A DNA stretch of 64,000 nucleotides from JACKII01 sp965202745 (GCA_965202745.1 CBDBCB010000012.1:62001-126000), one strand, 5' to 3'. Shown: positions 26,662 through 35,915, counted from the first letter of the stretch. Numbers and translations are program-made. Notes: a model not told the origin generated them from the letters alone.

Positions 26662-28012
26662 GAAAGTTGGTGACGGCTTGATCAGGCGGCGTTTTGCATT
26701 TGTTTGATCCCGTCGATGAATGCAATGCCCTGGATTATCCCAGGCATGCGATTTGCGCCGTCGCGCTTTCGCCATTTGCCCTGCGCTGACATCAGGAGCC
26801 TGACCGCCATGGCGAGGGCGGTCTTTCGGCTCAGACAGCCTTTGGTTTTACCTGTCCGGTGACACACCGTCGCGAAGGCGCTTTCGATGGGATGGGTGGT
26901 TCTGATGTGTTTCCACTGTTCTGCCGGGAAATCATAGAAGGCCAGCAGCACGTCACGGTCTTTGATCCATTTGGCTACCGCTTGTTCGTCTTTCACGCCG
27001 TAGGTCTCGATGAAGAAATCGCAGGCCGCCATGGCTTCGGCCTTCGTCTCTGCCTGCCAGATGTCGTGCAGGGGGCCTTTGGCTTTCGCTTGCACCGATT
27101 GGGGCATTGCCTTCAGCCCATTGCCGGTTTTATGGAACCAGCAGCGCTGTTCTGCGGTCGCGCCGAAGACCGCGCGAAGGGCGGCCCAGAAGCCCAGTGC
27201 ACCGTCGCCTACCGCGAGATCGGGCGCGTGATTGAGGCCGCGCCGCTTGAGGTCGAGCAGGAGCGCGCGCCAGCTTTGGGTCCTTTCGCGATAGCCGTCG
27301 ATCAGCCCCAGTATCTCCTTTCGGCCCCATTCATCCGCGCCGATCAGCACCAGAACACATTGCTTTTCTTCCATCCTTGGCTGGAAATAGACGCCATCCG
27401 CCCAGACATAGACGATGCGCCGGGCGCTGAGATCGCGCTTCTGCCAGCGGTCGTACTCCTCCCACCAATCGGACTTCAGCCGCGAGATGGTGGGGGACGA
27501 CAGGCCCGCCGCGTTCGGCCCGAGCAGCGCGGCCAAGGCCGCCTGAAAATCGCCCGTGGAAATGCCGTTGAGGGAAAGCCAGGGCAGCAAGTCCTCGACG
27601 GACTTCGCCTTGCGCAGATACGGTGGCAGGATCGAAGAAGAGAACCGACCCTTCTCAGCCTGCCGATCACGATCCCGCCCGCGTGGCCCTTTCACGGGCA
27701 CTGGGCCAATCCCGGTCATTCCCTCTCGTTCTGGCAGGTGAGCGTGACGAACGACCCGCGCGGGCCCCTCGGGCGTCGTCTCATTGGAAAATGGTGCAAG
27801 CCATGCGCTCCACTCAGCTTCAAGCGCTTGCTCGATCAACTGCCGCGCCCCGGAACGGATCAAATCCGTCAACGGATCGGCGGAAAATCCCTTGGGATGG
27901 GGCAACGCGGTGATGGTATCTCTCGTCATGGGGCATAGCCTTTTCTCGGCGAGAATTGCGGCGCGGGAACAACGCCATGATATGCCGCACCTCAGGACAA
28001 TCACCAACTATC
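26662..28012 (-). mobile_element. IS256-family insertion sequence
   Basis: About 1.35 kb containing one transposase gene. Candidate inverted ends are GAAAGTTGGTGA at 26662-26673 and, reversed, TCACCAACTATC at 28001-28012 (11 of 12 positions match). I find no clear target duplication outside these ends. It sits 28 bases to the right of a family-1 palindromic element. Confidence 0.75.
26682..27929 (-). CDS. IS256-family transposase
   Basis: 415 residues from ATG 27929 (MTRDTITALPHPKGFSADPL). Mutator-type DDE transposase: first Asp in YVWADGVYF, second in LAVGDGALGFWAAL, Glu in THPIESAFATV, with the family blocks CWFHKTGNGLKAMP and SRKTALAMAVRLLM. The frame is intact, unlike both IS481-like transposases in the window, so this element may still be active. 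Confidence 0.9.
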   Translation of the reverse strand: MTRDTITALPHPKGFSADPLTDLIRSGARQLIEQALEAEWSAWLAPFSNETTPEGPARVVRHAHLPEREGMTGIGPVPVKGPRGRDRDRQAEKGRFSSSILPPYLRKAKSVEDLLPWLSLNGISTGDFQAALAALLGPNAAGLSSPTISRLKSDWWEEYDRWQKRDLSARRIVYVWADGVYFQPRMEEKQCVLVLIGADEWGRKEILGLIDGYRERTQSWRALLLDLKRRGLNHAPDLAVGDGALGFWAALRAVFGATAEQRCWFHKTGNGLKAMPQSVQAKAKGPLHDIWQAETKAEAMAACDFFIETYGVKDEQAVAKWIKDRDVLLAFYDFPAEQWKHIRTTHPIESAFATVCHRTGKTKGCLSRKTALAMAVRLLMSAQGKWRKRDGANRMPGIIQGIAFIDGIKQMQNAA

Positions 28013-28080
28013 AGCTGTTTCTCGAAGCGCGATTATGATAGGGTCCGGGCAGAAAAATTATCCTGAACCTGCATGAGCTG

Positions 28081-29301
28081 ATGATGACCGCCATCACCCT
28101 GCCCTCGCCCGGCCGCGGCCCTGATACAGCGCCTGGCAATGCGCGCCTGCGCCAGAATATCGTCGATATGCCCGCCCAGTTGATCGGTGAGGTCTCGCGG
28201 CTAGGCATCGGTCAGGAGGGCATCATCCCGCTCTGGTATGGCGAGAGCGACATCCCCACCCCGGCTTTCATTTCTAACGCCGCGCACGACGCCATGCTGG
28301 CAGGCGAGACCTTCTACACCCACAAACTAGGCTTGCCCGAGCTGCGCCAGGCACTAGCCAGCTACATGACCGGCCTCTATGCGCGGCCCGTGCCGATGGA
28401 GCGGGTCAGCGTCACTCCCTCCGGCATGAATGCCATTATGCTGGCGCTGATGGCCGTGTTGAACGTCGGCGACAACATGGTGCTGATCGACCCGGTCTGG
28501 CCCAATTGCGAGCAATCCGCCCTGGCGATGGGCGCTTCGGTTACCCGGATCTCGCTCGGCCAGCAGAACGGCGTCTGGCAGCTTGATGTAGACAAGCTGA
28601 AAGAAGCCTGCACCGCCGACACCCGCGTCATCTTCCTGAACTCGCCCGGCAACCCGACTGGCTGGATGATCGAGCGGGACCAGCAGCAGCAGATCCTGGA
28701 TTTCGCCCGCGAGCGCGGCATCTGGATCGTCGCGGACGAGGTCTATGCCCGGTTGGTCTATGACCGCCCCGTTGCCCCGTCCTTCATCGACATCGCAAAG
28801 CCCGACGACCCGCTCATTATTATCAACAGCTTCTCCAAGAGCTGGGCCATGACCGGCTGGCGCGTCGGCTGGATGGTGACGCCGGAATGGGTAACGGACG
28901 CGCTCTTCAGCATGATCGAGTACAACACGTCCTGCGTGCCGCCCTTCCTTCAGAAAGGCGCGCTGGCGGCCGTGACCCAGGGGGAGCCTTTCGTTGCCGA
29001 AATGGTCGCCCGCTGCCGCGCTGGGCGGGAGGCCATCGTGCCAGCCCTTCAGGCCATGCCCTCGGTCAAGATCGATCCACCCCGCGCCGCCTTCTATGCC
29101 TTCTTCCAGGTCGAGGGCGTGACCAACAGCCTGGCCTTCGCTCAGGACCTGTTCCGTCAGACCAAGGTCGGCATCGCGCCCGGCCGGGCATTCGGCGACG
29201 AGGGTGAAGGCTGGCTCCGCCTCTGCTTCGCCCAGGATCCCGCCACCCTCGCTACCGCTGCCGAGCGGCTTGGCAACTTCATCGCCTCTTACCAGCGCTG
29301 A
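28081..29301 (+). CDS. Class I/II pyridoxal-phosphate aminotransferase
   Basis: 406 residues (two adjacent ATGs). Fold type I: substrate region PLWYGESDIPTPAF, PNPTG-type loop NSPGNPTGWM (about residues 196-205), DEVYARLVYD, Schiff-base Lys in NSFSKSWAMTGWRVG (about 257-271) and C-terminal Arg in GWLRLCFA. General aspartate/aromatic-type aminotransferase; specificity cannot be told from sequence alone. It is 23 bases upstream of the DehI-like gene, so the two are probably cotranscribed. Confidence 0.88.
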   Translation: MMTAITLPSPGRGPDTAPGNARLRQNIVDMPAQLIGEVSRLGIGQEGIIPLWYGESDIPTPAFISNAAHDAMLAGETFYTHKLGLPELRQALASYMTGLYARPVPMERVSVTPSGMNAIMLALMAVLNVGDNMVLIDPVWPNCEQSALAMGASVTRISLGQQNGVWQLDVDKLKEACTADTRVIFLNSPGNPTGWMIERDQQQQILDFARERGIWIVADEVYARLVYDRPVAPSFIDIAKPDDPLIIINSFSKSWAMTGWRVGWMVTPEWVTDALFSMIEYNTSCVPPFLQKGALAAVTQGEPFVAEMVARCRAGREAIVPALQAMPSVKIDPPRAAFYAFFQVEGVTNSLAFAQDLFRQTKVGIAPGRAFGDEGEGWLRLCFAQDPATLATAAERLGNFIASYQR

Positions 29302-29324
29302 CCATCCAGGCGCAGGAGCATTCC

Positions 29325-30170
29325 ATGACCAAAGCCCTACCCGCCGGTGACCCCGTTCCGGCCATCACCGAAGGCGACGCCACGGGCGAGATTGCCGCCA
29401 TTTACCAAGACATCCGGGCAACTACCGGCGTGCCCGTGGTCAATCTGATCTGGCGGCATCTGGCCACCATGCCCGGCGCGCTGCCCTGGACCTGGGGGGC
29501 GTTGCGTCCGCTCTATGCGGCAAACACCGTCGCCTCCGCAGCCGCACCCCTGCGCGGGCAACTGGCCCTGCCTGCCATGCTGCCCTGGCCGGTCAGTGTG
29601 CTGGAAAGCGCAGGCCTTAGCCTGTCAGACCGCCAGACCGTTGGCCGCATTCTCTCCTCCTATGACCGCTCCAACGCCATGAACCTGGTGGCCCTTGCCG
29701 CATTGCAGGCCCACACCCGCGGCCAGGCCAACGCGACGCCGCTGCCTGCAACAGAGCCTGGCAGCAGCATTCAGGGTGACCTGCCCTTCCTGCTGACCTT
29801 TGATCAGATGGCGCCCGCCACCGCCGACCTGGTCTACCGCCTGAATGCGATCGGCGATCCTGACCACAAGGTCATCGCCAGCATGTACCGCCACCTGGCC
29901 CACTGGCCTGCCTTTCTGGCACTGGTGTGGGAGCGTCTGGCGCCACTCGCCGCCGATGGCCGGATCGACGGCATCATCGCAGACAATTTGGTGACAGGCC
30001 GCGGCATCGCTGCTCGGCTGGCAGTCCAGATCCCCGACACCGGCAACGCACCGGCACAGGCAGTCCAGAAGCAGGTAGACGACGCGCTCAACCTGTTCAT
30101 CCAATTCGCCATCGGCCGCATGGTGCCCCTCGGCAGCCTGCTGGCCCGTGGCTTTCCACACGGCGAATAA
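29325..30170 (+). CDS. DehI-like (halocarboxylic acid dehalogenase-type) protein
   Basis: 281 residues. The stretch ATGVPVVNLIWRHLATMPGA-like near the N-terminus and the repeated motif ASMYRHLAHWPAFLALVWER in the C-terminal half show the internal pseudo-duplication of the DehI group of 2-haloacid dehalogenases (all-alpha, unrelated to HAD enzymes). Those enzymes hydrolyse both enantiomers of 2-halo acids with an activated water. I assign the family by this pattern, not by confirmed catalytic residues, and many relatives are uncharacterised. Lies between an aminotransferase and fur. Confidence 0.6.
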   Translation: MTKALPAGDPVPAITEGDATGEIAAIYQDIRATTGVPVVNLIWRHLATMPGALPWTWGALRPLYAANTVASAAAPLRGQLALPAMLPWPVSVLESAGLSLSDRQTVGRILSSYDRSNAMNLVALAALQAHTRGQANATPLPATEPGSSIQGDLPFLLTFDQMAPATADLVYRLNAIGDPDHKVIASMYRHLAHWPAFLALVWERLAPLAADGRIDGIIADNLVTGRGIAARLAVQIPDTGNAPAQAVQKQVDDALNLFIQFAIGRMVPLGSLLARGFPHGE

Positions 30171-30252
30171 GGACGAACCTCACCGGCTCTCCCCCTCGTC
30201 ATTTGCCAAAACGTGGTCTATAAACCGGGACATTGTCCGGGAAGGAAGAGTG

Positions 30253-30666
30253 ATGCCTGACAGCTCAACTCTCGAAAAGCTATGCGCCAAGAAAGGGCTG
30301 AAGATGACGGATCAGCGCCGCACCATTGCGCGCGTTGTTTCGGAAGCCAGTGACCATCCCGACGTCGAAACCGTCTACCGCCGCGCGACCGCCATCGACC
30401 CCCGCATCTCGATCGCCACGGTATACCGCTCGCTCAAGCTGTTCGAGGACGCCAACGTTTTGATCCGGCACGATTTCGGCGAAGGCCGTGCCCGGTACGA
30501 GGAAACAGGCGATCACCACGAGCACCTGATCGACATTGAAACCGGCGAGGTGATCGAATTCCACAATGAACAGATCGAGGCCCTGAAAGAGCTGATCGCG
30601 CGCGAACTGGGCTACGAGCTGGTCGATCACCGCCTGGAACTGTTCGGCCGCAAGATCAAGTCTTAG
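30253..30666 (+). CDS. fur: Fur-family transcriptional regulator
   Basis: 137 residues from ATG 30253 (GGAAGAG just upstream). Winged helix GLKMTDQRRTIARVVSEA and SIATVYRSLKLFEDANVL, dimerisation domain with metal ligands in GDHHEHLIDIETGEVIEFHN and HRLELFG. As usual for alphaproteobacterial Fur/Mur there are no CxxC pairs after the His cluster. Regulates iron or manganese homeostasis; cannot be separated by sequence here. Three bases upstream of an iron-type ABC permease, which supports an iron role. Confidence 0.85.
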   Translation: MPDSSTLEKLCAKKGLKMTDQRRTIARVVSEASDHPDVETVYRRATAIDPRISIATVYRSLKLFEDANVLIRHDFGEGRARYEETGDHHEHLIDIETGEVIEFHNEQIEALKELIARELGYELVDHRLELFGRKIKS

Positions 30667-30669
30667 TCG

Positions 30670-32304
30670 ATGGCGCAAAAGCACCGGCCTTCTGCCGACA
30701 GAGGCTGGCCGATCAGCGTCGGGCTGTTGGCTTTTCTGGCCGCCCTACCCCTTTTGACCGTCGCCTGGCTGGCCATCACGCCAACCGAGGATTTGTGGGC
30801 GCACCTGTTCAGTACGGTGCTGCCCAAATACCTCTACAACACGCTGGCGCTGGGCGTGGGCGTCAGTGTTGGCGTGCTGCTGATTGGGGTGCCGCTGGCA
30901 TGGATGGTCAGCGTCTACGAGTTCCCCGGCCGCCGCTGGCTCGACCGGGCACTATTCCTGCCGCTCGCCACGCCGACCTACCTGATCGCCTTCGTCTATA
31001 CGGACTTCCTGGACTATGCCGGGCCCGTGCAGACCCTGCTTCGCGAGACCTTCGGCTGGAGCAACCCGCAAGCCTACTGGTTCCCCGGCATCCGCAGCCT
31101 GGGCGGCGGCATCGCGGTGTTCACGCTCTGCCTCTATCCCTATGTCTATTGGCTGGCCCGCGCCGCCTTTATCGGTCGCGGCGCCCGCCAGATTGAAGCC
31201 GCCCGACTGATGGGCGAGGGACCGTTCGGCGCGTTCCGGCGTATCGGCTTGCCCCTTGCCAGGCCTGCTCTGGCGGCCGGAGTCATGATTGTCTGGATGG
31301 AGACGGTCAACGACATTGGCGCGGTGGAGCATTTCGGCATTCAGACCCTGACCGTCGGCATTTTCGACGTCTGGCTGCACCTGGGCCGCACAGGCGCAGC
31401 GGCGCAGATTGCCTTGGTCCTGCTGGCCTTGATTGCCCTGCTGGCCACTGTCGAGCGGGCGGCGCGCGGCGGCCGCAGCTATCACACCGGCAGCACCGGT
31501 GCCGGTGCTGACCGGCGGCCTCTAAGCCGGCCTATCGGCCTGGTAACCGCTGCCCTGCTCTTCTTGCCGCTGCTGGCAGGGTTTCTGATCCCGGCTGGCC
31601 GCTTGCTGTACTTCGCTATCCTGAACGTGGATCAGGACAGTCTTGCCACCTTCTGGTCATTGGCGCGGCACAGCGTAACCCTGTCCGTCCTGGCAGCCGT
31701 GCTGTGCGTAGCCGGCGCCCTGATCCTGGCCTATGGTGCCAGGTTCTGCCCCACACGCAGCCTGCGCCATGGCGTGCGCTTCGCCACCCTGGGCTACGGC
31801 ATTCCCGGCGCGGTTCTTGCCCTGGGAATCCTGACCCTGACGACCACCGCGGACCTGCGCATGGCCGACCTGACCGAATGGCTGGGCGGCGCGCCCGCCG
31901 CCATCCTGGGTGGCACCGTCTTCGCGCTGGTCTTAGCCCTCAGCGTGCGCTTCCTGGCGCTGGCCTATGGCACGATCGACGCCGGGTTGCAGCGGGTCAC
32001 ACCCAGCATGGACGACGCCGCCCGCATGTTGGGCGCAACCCCCGGGGTAGCCCTGTTGCGCGTGCACCTGCCGCTGCTGAAGGGCAGCTGGCTGACTGCC
32101 GCCGCTCTGGTCTTCGTGGACAGCATGAAGGAGCTGCCCATGACACTGCTGCTGCGCCCCTTCAACTACGAAACGCTGGCGACCCACGTCTACCAGCTCG
32201 CCAGCGACGAGCGCCTGGAAGCCAGCGCCATGGCAGCATTAACCATTGTCATTGTCGGCATTGGTCCGGTCCTGTTTTTGGGCCGCGCCAGCCAGCGAAG
32301 CTAG
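30670..32304 (+). CDS. Fe(3+)-type ABC transporter permease (FbpB/SfuB-like)
   Basis: 544 residues, two homologous halves of about six membrane segments each. Both EAA loops are present: EAARLMGEGPFGAFRRIGLP (about residues 176-195) and DDAARMLGATPGVALLRVHL (about 448-467). Such fused permeases transport ferric iron delivered by a periplasmic FbpA protein and powered by FbpC. Neither partner is nearby; they would have to be elsewhere. It follows fur by 3 bases, so it may be autoregulated with it. Confidence 0.87.
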   Translation: MAQKHRPSADRGWPISVGLLAFLAALPLLTVAWLAITPTEDLWAHLFSTVLPKYLYNTLALGVGVSVGVLLIGVPLAWMVSVYEFPGRRWLDRALFLPLATPTYLIAFVYTDFLDYAGPVQTLLRETFGWSNPQAYWFPGIRSLGGGIAVFTLCLYPYVYWLARAAFIGRGARQIEAARLMGEGPFGAFRRIGLPLARPALAAGVMIVWMETVNDIGAVEHFGIQTLTVGIFDVWLHLGRTGAAAQIALVLLALIALLATVERAARGGRSYHTGSTGAGADRRPLSRPIGLVTAALLFLPLLAGFLIPAGRLLYFAILNVDQDSLATFWSLARHSVTLSVLAAVLCVAGALILAYGARFCPTRSLRHGVRFATLGYGIPGAVLALGILTLTTTADLRMADLTEWLGGAPAAILGGTVFALVLALSVRFLALAYGTIDAGLQRVTPSMDDAARMLGATPGVALLRVHLPLLKGSWLTAAALVFVDSMKELPMTLLLRPFNYETLATHVYQLASDERLEASAMAALTIVIVGIGPVLFLGRASQRS

Positions 32305-32675
32305 ACGATACCTATTATATTACGGCAATCGAAAACCACCTAAACGAAATTAAATTTTTATACGCAAAACTAAACCGTTCCTGCCAAAATAGTTTAGGTG
32401 CGGTTTATTAGTAGTTTACCTCCTACTTAGTTTACGTTTACACGATATAATATTAACGAAAGGTAAATCAGTCTATAGAAACGCCCGGACCGGCGTCATC
32501 GCACAAGTGCATTCATCAAGCCTTTGAATCTCATCTCGAAGGCACACGTCTATATTGGGTGCCAGGCCATAGTGAACAAGAGCTTGGCTGCAATCGGCTA
32601 GGCGCACTGGCGGAGAGATGCATCACTCTTCCCAGCCATTAATATATGAGCGATCCGACAAGGTCCGAAATCGCT
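32305..32675. other. AT-rich intergenic region with nested inverted repeats
   Basis: About 370 bases with no convincing gene. Much more AT-rich than its surroundings from 32310 to 32480. Contains CACCTAAAC (32337-32345) and its complement GTTTAGGTG (32392-32400), interleaved with ACTAAACCG (32370-32378) and CGGTTTA (32401-32407), so two stems overlap. Could be a remnant of a mobile element or a structured 3' region of the iron permease operon. Confidence 0.4.
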
Positions 32676-33524
32676 CTAAATACCTTTGCAAAACCGCTTC
32701 AACACCTGCAATGCACTGTCTGCCAACGTCTCGGCCGGTTGTTTGCTCAAAGCATAAACCGGTTGAAAGAAGCGCCCTGCATCCGGCACTTCACGCAGCT
32801 TGTTCGCAGCCAACAGCGGCACAGCATTGCGTGCGGGCATGTAAGCGCTGGAAGGCGTGGTCAGCAGAAAACCAAGCGCCAGTGCGCCGATATCAAGGAC
32901 TATTTCCGGCGAATAGCCGTCTGGCCAGGCGCGCGCATGCTCTGCCTGGAAAACCGGGCCCCAATCAACATAAACATAGGGCGCGTTCTCCTCGCCCTGC
33001 GCCGTGGGCTCCAGCACGCTTGACACAAAAATCAGTTCTTCATCGATCAAATGATCGACACTGATCCCCGCGATCGCCTCTGGCCGGTAGTGCAGGGCGA
33101 TGTCCAACGTGCCTGCAACCAGCCGCCAGGCAATTTCCTGAGCGTTTGACAACTCCCCGCGGATAGCAACGTTTGGCATCGCCTCACGCAGCGCCGGCAG
33201 GGCAGGCAGCAGCACGCTATCCCAAAGTGTTGCAGGTGCGGCCAGTGTCAGACTTTCGGCCATATTGGGTGGAAGCCCGGCCGACAATTGCGCCTGGCTC
33301 CAGGCGCGGACAATCCCCTCAGCGTGACGCACAAAACGGCGGCCTGCCGCCGTCAAACTGGCGCCTTGCTTGCCCCGGTCGAACACCCGTGCGCCAAGCT
33401 CTTGTTCCAGAACGCGAATCCGGCTGCTCACCGTTGATTGAGTCACAAAAAGCTGCTCTGCGGCCCGGGCGAACGTGCCGGATTCTGCAATAGCCAGAAA
33501 CGTGCGGGCGGTAACGATATCCAT
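32676..33524 (-). CDS. LysR-family transcriptional regulator
   Basis: 282 residues. N-terminal winged helix (TFLAIAESGTFARAAEQLFV, TQSTVSSRIRVLEQELGARV, residues about 8-47) and a periplasmic-binding-type effector domain (DIALHYRPEAIAGISVDHL). Intact. Its target is not evident: the neighbours are an iron permease on one side and small secreted proteins on the other, divergently read. Confidence 0.88.
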   Translation of the reverse strand: MDIVTARTFLAIAESGTFARAAEQLFVTQSTVSSRIRVLEQELGARVFDRGKQGASLTAAGRRFVRHAEGIVRAWSQAQLSAGLPPNMAESLTLAAPATLWDSVLLPALPALREAMPNVAIRGELSNAQEIAWRLVAGTLDIALHYRPEAIAGISVDHLIDEELIFVSSVLEPTAQGEENAPYVYVDWGPVFQAEHARAWPDGYSPEIVLDIGALALGFLLTTPSSAYMPARNAVPLLAANKLREVPDAGRFFQPVYALSKQPAETLADSALQVLKRFCKGI

Positions 33525-33620
33525 GGCATTTATTTATCGAAATTTTCGTTGTTATACAGCAAATAAATTCGCTTTTCAAAAGAATACGACGGACCTATTT
33601 AAGCACTGTCAGGCAAAGAT

Positions 33621-33746
33621 ATGCCGATAAAAAACACCAGGACGAAAAATACTATGGCCACCAAGGTCAATAAGACCTCTCCAGAAAATAACAAGCCCGG
33701 CTCTAAACCAGCCATTAAATCCGCACAAACGTCGAAAAAGCGCTAG
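33621..33746 (+). CDS. Possible small basic peptide
   Basis: 41 codons from ATG 33621 (MPIKNTRTKNTMATKVNKTS), or 30 from ATG 33654 with AGGA upstream. Composition is Lys/Thr/Asn/Ser-rich with no hydrophobic core, ending TSKKR. Only the open frame and a plausible ribosome site support it. Could be a leader for the downstream secreted protein or chance. Confidence 0.25.
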   Translation: MPIKNTRTKNTMATKVNKTSPENNKPGSKPAIKSAQTSKKR

Positions 33747-33789
33747 CTCGCTTCTTCGTAACCACGCCTCCACTGAAAGGAATACTGCA

Positions 33790-34083
33790 ATAACCTCCCC
33801 CATCACCATTTTCGCCCGCATTATTGCTGCAACTGCCACTTTTGCATTCGTTGCCAGTCAGGCAATCGCGGTCGAAGTCACCAACAAAGACGGCGTCGCT
33901 CACAACCTCTATTTCGACGACAGCACTGACGGCGACATGGTCGAACTGGGTGCCGGCAAGTCTGCCAAGATCTGCAGCGACGGTTGCATCCTGACCGTCC
34001 AGAAACAGACCATTCGCACCAATGGCGACGAAACCTTCGAGATCGTTAACGGTAGCTTCGTACAGGTGCAAGTGCAGAAGTAG
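33790..34083 (+). CDS. Small secreted protein; apparent ATA start codon
   Basis: 97 residues if initiated at ATA 33790: (M)TSPITIFARIIAATATFAFV is a good signal peptide with a cleavage-like SQAIA-VEV. The mature part (about 73 residues) has two Cys (KICSDGCILTV) and a beta-rich pattern. AAAGGA lies 8 bases upstream of the ATA, the ideal spacing, and no other start gives the signal peptide intact. A strong terminator follows. The gene is otherwise open, so either ATA is used or the start was lost by one G-to-A change. Family not recognised. Confidence 0.6.
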   Translation: MTSPITIFARIIAATATFAFVASQAIAVEVTNKDGVAHNLYFDDSTDGDMVELGAGKSAKICSDGCILTVQKQTIRTNGDETFEIVNGSFVQVQVQK

Positions 34084-34124
34084 CCCCGTCACCTCTCTCT
34101 CGCAGATTGCTCACTGACCTATCG

Positions 34125-34153
34125 GGGAGCCTGGCAACAGGCTCCCTTCTTTT
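34125..34153 (+). terminator. Rho-independent terminator
   Basis: Perfect 9-bp stem GGGAGCCTG / CAGGCTCCC, loop GCAA, followed by TTCTTTT. Ends the small secreted protein transcript. Confidence 0.88.
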
Positions 34154-34200
34154 CGTTGTAAACCCGTTACAGCAGTGCCTCAGGCAGGCTCAGCATTGTG

Positions 34201-34608
34201 TCAGTCCTCGTGCTTGGGCTCCTGCCCGGCTGGCCAGGGCTCGCCCACATCCTCCAGCAGGCAGTCCAATGCCTGCACCTGCAACCGCATGCTGCCGCCG
34301 CCGGCAAACCCCGCCTGCAACACACCATCTTCATACGCCAAGCTTAACAGTGCGTGAATATGGTTGGGTTGTGCGCGATCCAGTCCGCGCGACTGAACGC
34401 CGTCCACCTGTTGAAACGACAGCAGCGCATGCGTCCGCGAGGGCTCTGCCTTGTCGTCCCAACGGTACCGGTTGACCGCCAGCACAAAGCGCTTCTCTTC
34501 CGGGAAATAGGCCATATCCGCCAGAGGCACGAGCGCGTCTTGCAACAGCGCCGAAATTACCGTCAGGTCATCCAGGTCCTTGGCGCGCAGTTTTACCGGT
34601 TTGGTCAT
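34201..34608 (-). CDS. DUF2948 family protein
   Basis: 135 residues. Starts KLRAKDLDDLTVISALLQDA and contains AYFPEEKRFVLAVNRYRWD and HALLSFQQVDGVQSRG, the pattern of the alphaproteobacterial DUF2948 family, which commonly lies directly after murA. Its ATG overlaps the murA stop (ATGA). Function unknown. Intact although murA is frameshifted. Confidence 0.8.
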   Translation of the reverse strand: MTKPVKLRAKDLDDLTVISALLQDALVPLADMAYFPEEKRFVLAVNRYRWDDKAEPSRTHALLSFQQVDGVQSRGLDRAQPNHIHALLSLAYEDGVLQAGFAGGGSMRLQVQALDCLLEDVGEPWPAGQEPKHED

Positions 34609-35887
34609 TCTCTCACCCGCTCAATGACCGCCCCGCAGGCGGCGAGTTTCTCTTCCAACCGCTCATAGCCACGGTCCAGATGATAGATGCGGCGCACCTC
34701 GGTCTCTCCCTCCGCCGCCAACCCGGCCAACACCAACGACACCGACGCCCGCAGATCGGTGGCCATCACCGGCGCACCGCGCAGGCGCTTCACGCCCCGC
34801 ACCAGGGCAGACGAGCCATGCACCGTCACATTCGCCCCCATGCGCGCCAATTCCGGTACGTGCATGAAGCGGTTTTCGAAGATGGTTTCCGTGATCATCG
34901 CCGCTCCCTCCGACACCGCCATCAGGCTCATGAACTGTGCCTGCAAGTCGGTCGGAAAGCCTGGGAAGGGCTCGGTCATTGCATCAGCACCGGCCAGCCC
35001 GTTCTTGCGGCTGACCTGCATACCCGCCGGCGTGTTTTCCACGGCAGCGCCTGCATGGCGCAACAGTTCCACGGCTGCCACCAGATGGCTTTCCTTCGCG
35101 CCGACCAATTCCACGTCGCCGCCAGTAATCGCCGCCGCCATGGCATAGGTACCGGTTTCGATCCGGTCGGGAATCACGGAATGTTCGGCTGCCTGCAAGC
35201 TGCTGCGGCCCTGCACTCGGATCGTATCGCCGCCTGCGCCCTCGATCTGCACCCCCATCGCCATCAGGCAATGACACAGGTCGATGATCTCCGGCTCGCG
35301 CGCAGCATTCAGGATTTCCGTCTCGCCCTTGGCCAGAGAGGCCGCCATCAGAATATTCTCGGTTGCACCGACGGAGACCTTGGGAAAGGCCACCCGGCCA
35401 CCGGACAGGCCCTTGGGTGCCCGCGCCTCTACATAGCCGCCGGTGATCTCTATCTCCGCACCCAATTCTTCCAGCGCCATCAGATGCAGGTCTACCGGCC
35501 GATTGCGATGGCGCAGCCGCCGGGCAGGGATACACGCGCCACACCAGCCCGCGCCACCAATGGCCCCAGCACCAGAACAGAGGCCCGCATCTTGCGCACC
35601 AGGTCATAGGGCGCCGTTGTGCTGGTCAACTCCTTGGTATGAAAGCGCATAACACTGCCAGCAGCCGCGCCTTCGACGCCATCGCCTGTCAAGGATATAT
35701 CGACCCCATGCTGGGAAAGCAGCAACTCCATCGACGAAATATCGGCCAGGTGCGGCACATTGCTGAGCGTCAGCGGCTGCTCAGACAGCAGCGCCGTCGC
35801 CATAAGCGGCAGCGCGGCATTCTTGGCTCCGCTGATCGGAATGCGTCCCACAAGCGGCCTGCCGCCCTGAATGCGGATCATTTCCAT
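34605..35887 (-). pseudogene. murA: murA, UDP-GlcNAc 1-carboxyvinyltransferase, single-base deletion
   Basis: MurA commits UDP-GlcNAc to peptidoglycan synthesis using PEP. ATG 35887 starts MEMIRIQGGRPLVGRIPISG; the active Lys-Asn is in GAKNAALPL and the PEP-binding Cys in LPGGCAI. Directly after this Cys the frame is lost: the DNA reads GCCATCGCAATCGG where GCCATCGGCAATCGG is expected (GCAIGNRPVDLHL), so one G is missing near 35505. The rest (to TGA 34605) is open in the shifted frame with normal domains. MurA is normally essential, so this is either a sequence error, a recent loss backed by a second copy, or evidence that the wall pathway is going. No other lesion in about 427 codons. Confidence 0.85.
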
Positions 35888-35915
35888 CGGTTAATTGCTC
35901 TTCCGCGTTCCGGCA

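Noticed and set aside
26859..27938. A 359-codon open frame opposite the IS256 transposase
   Set aside because: Antisense to an intact transposase with all DDE residues; the predicted protein is low in recognisable features.
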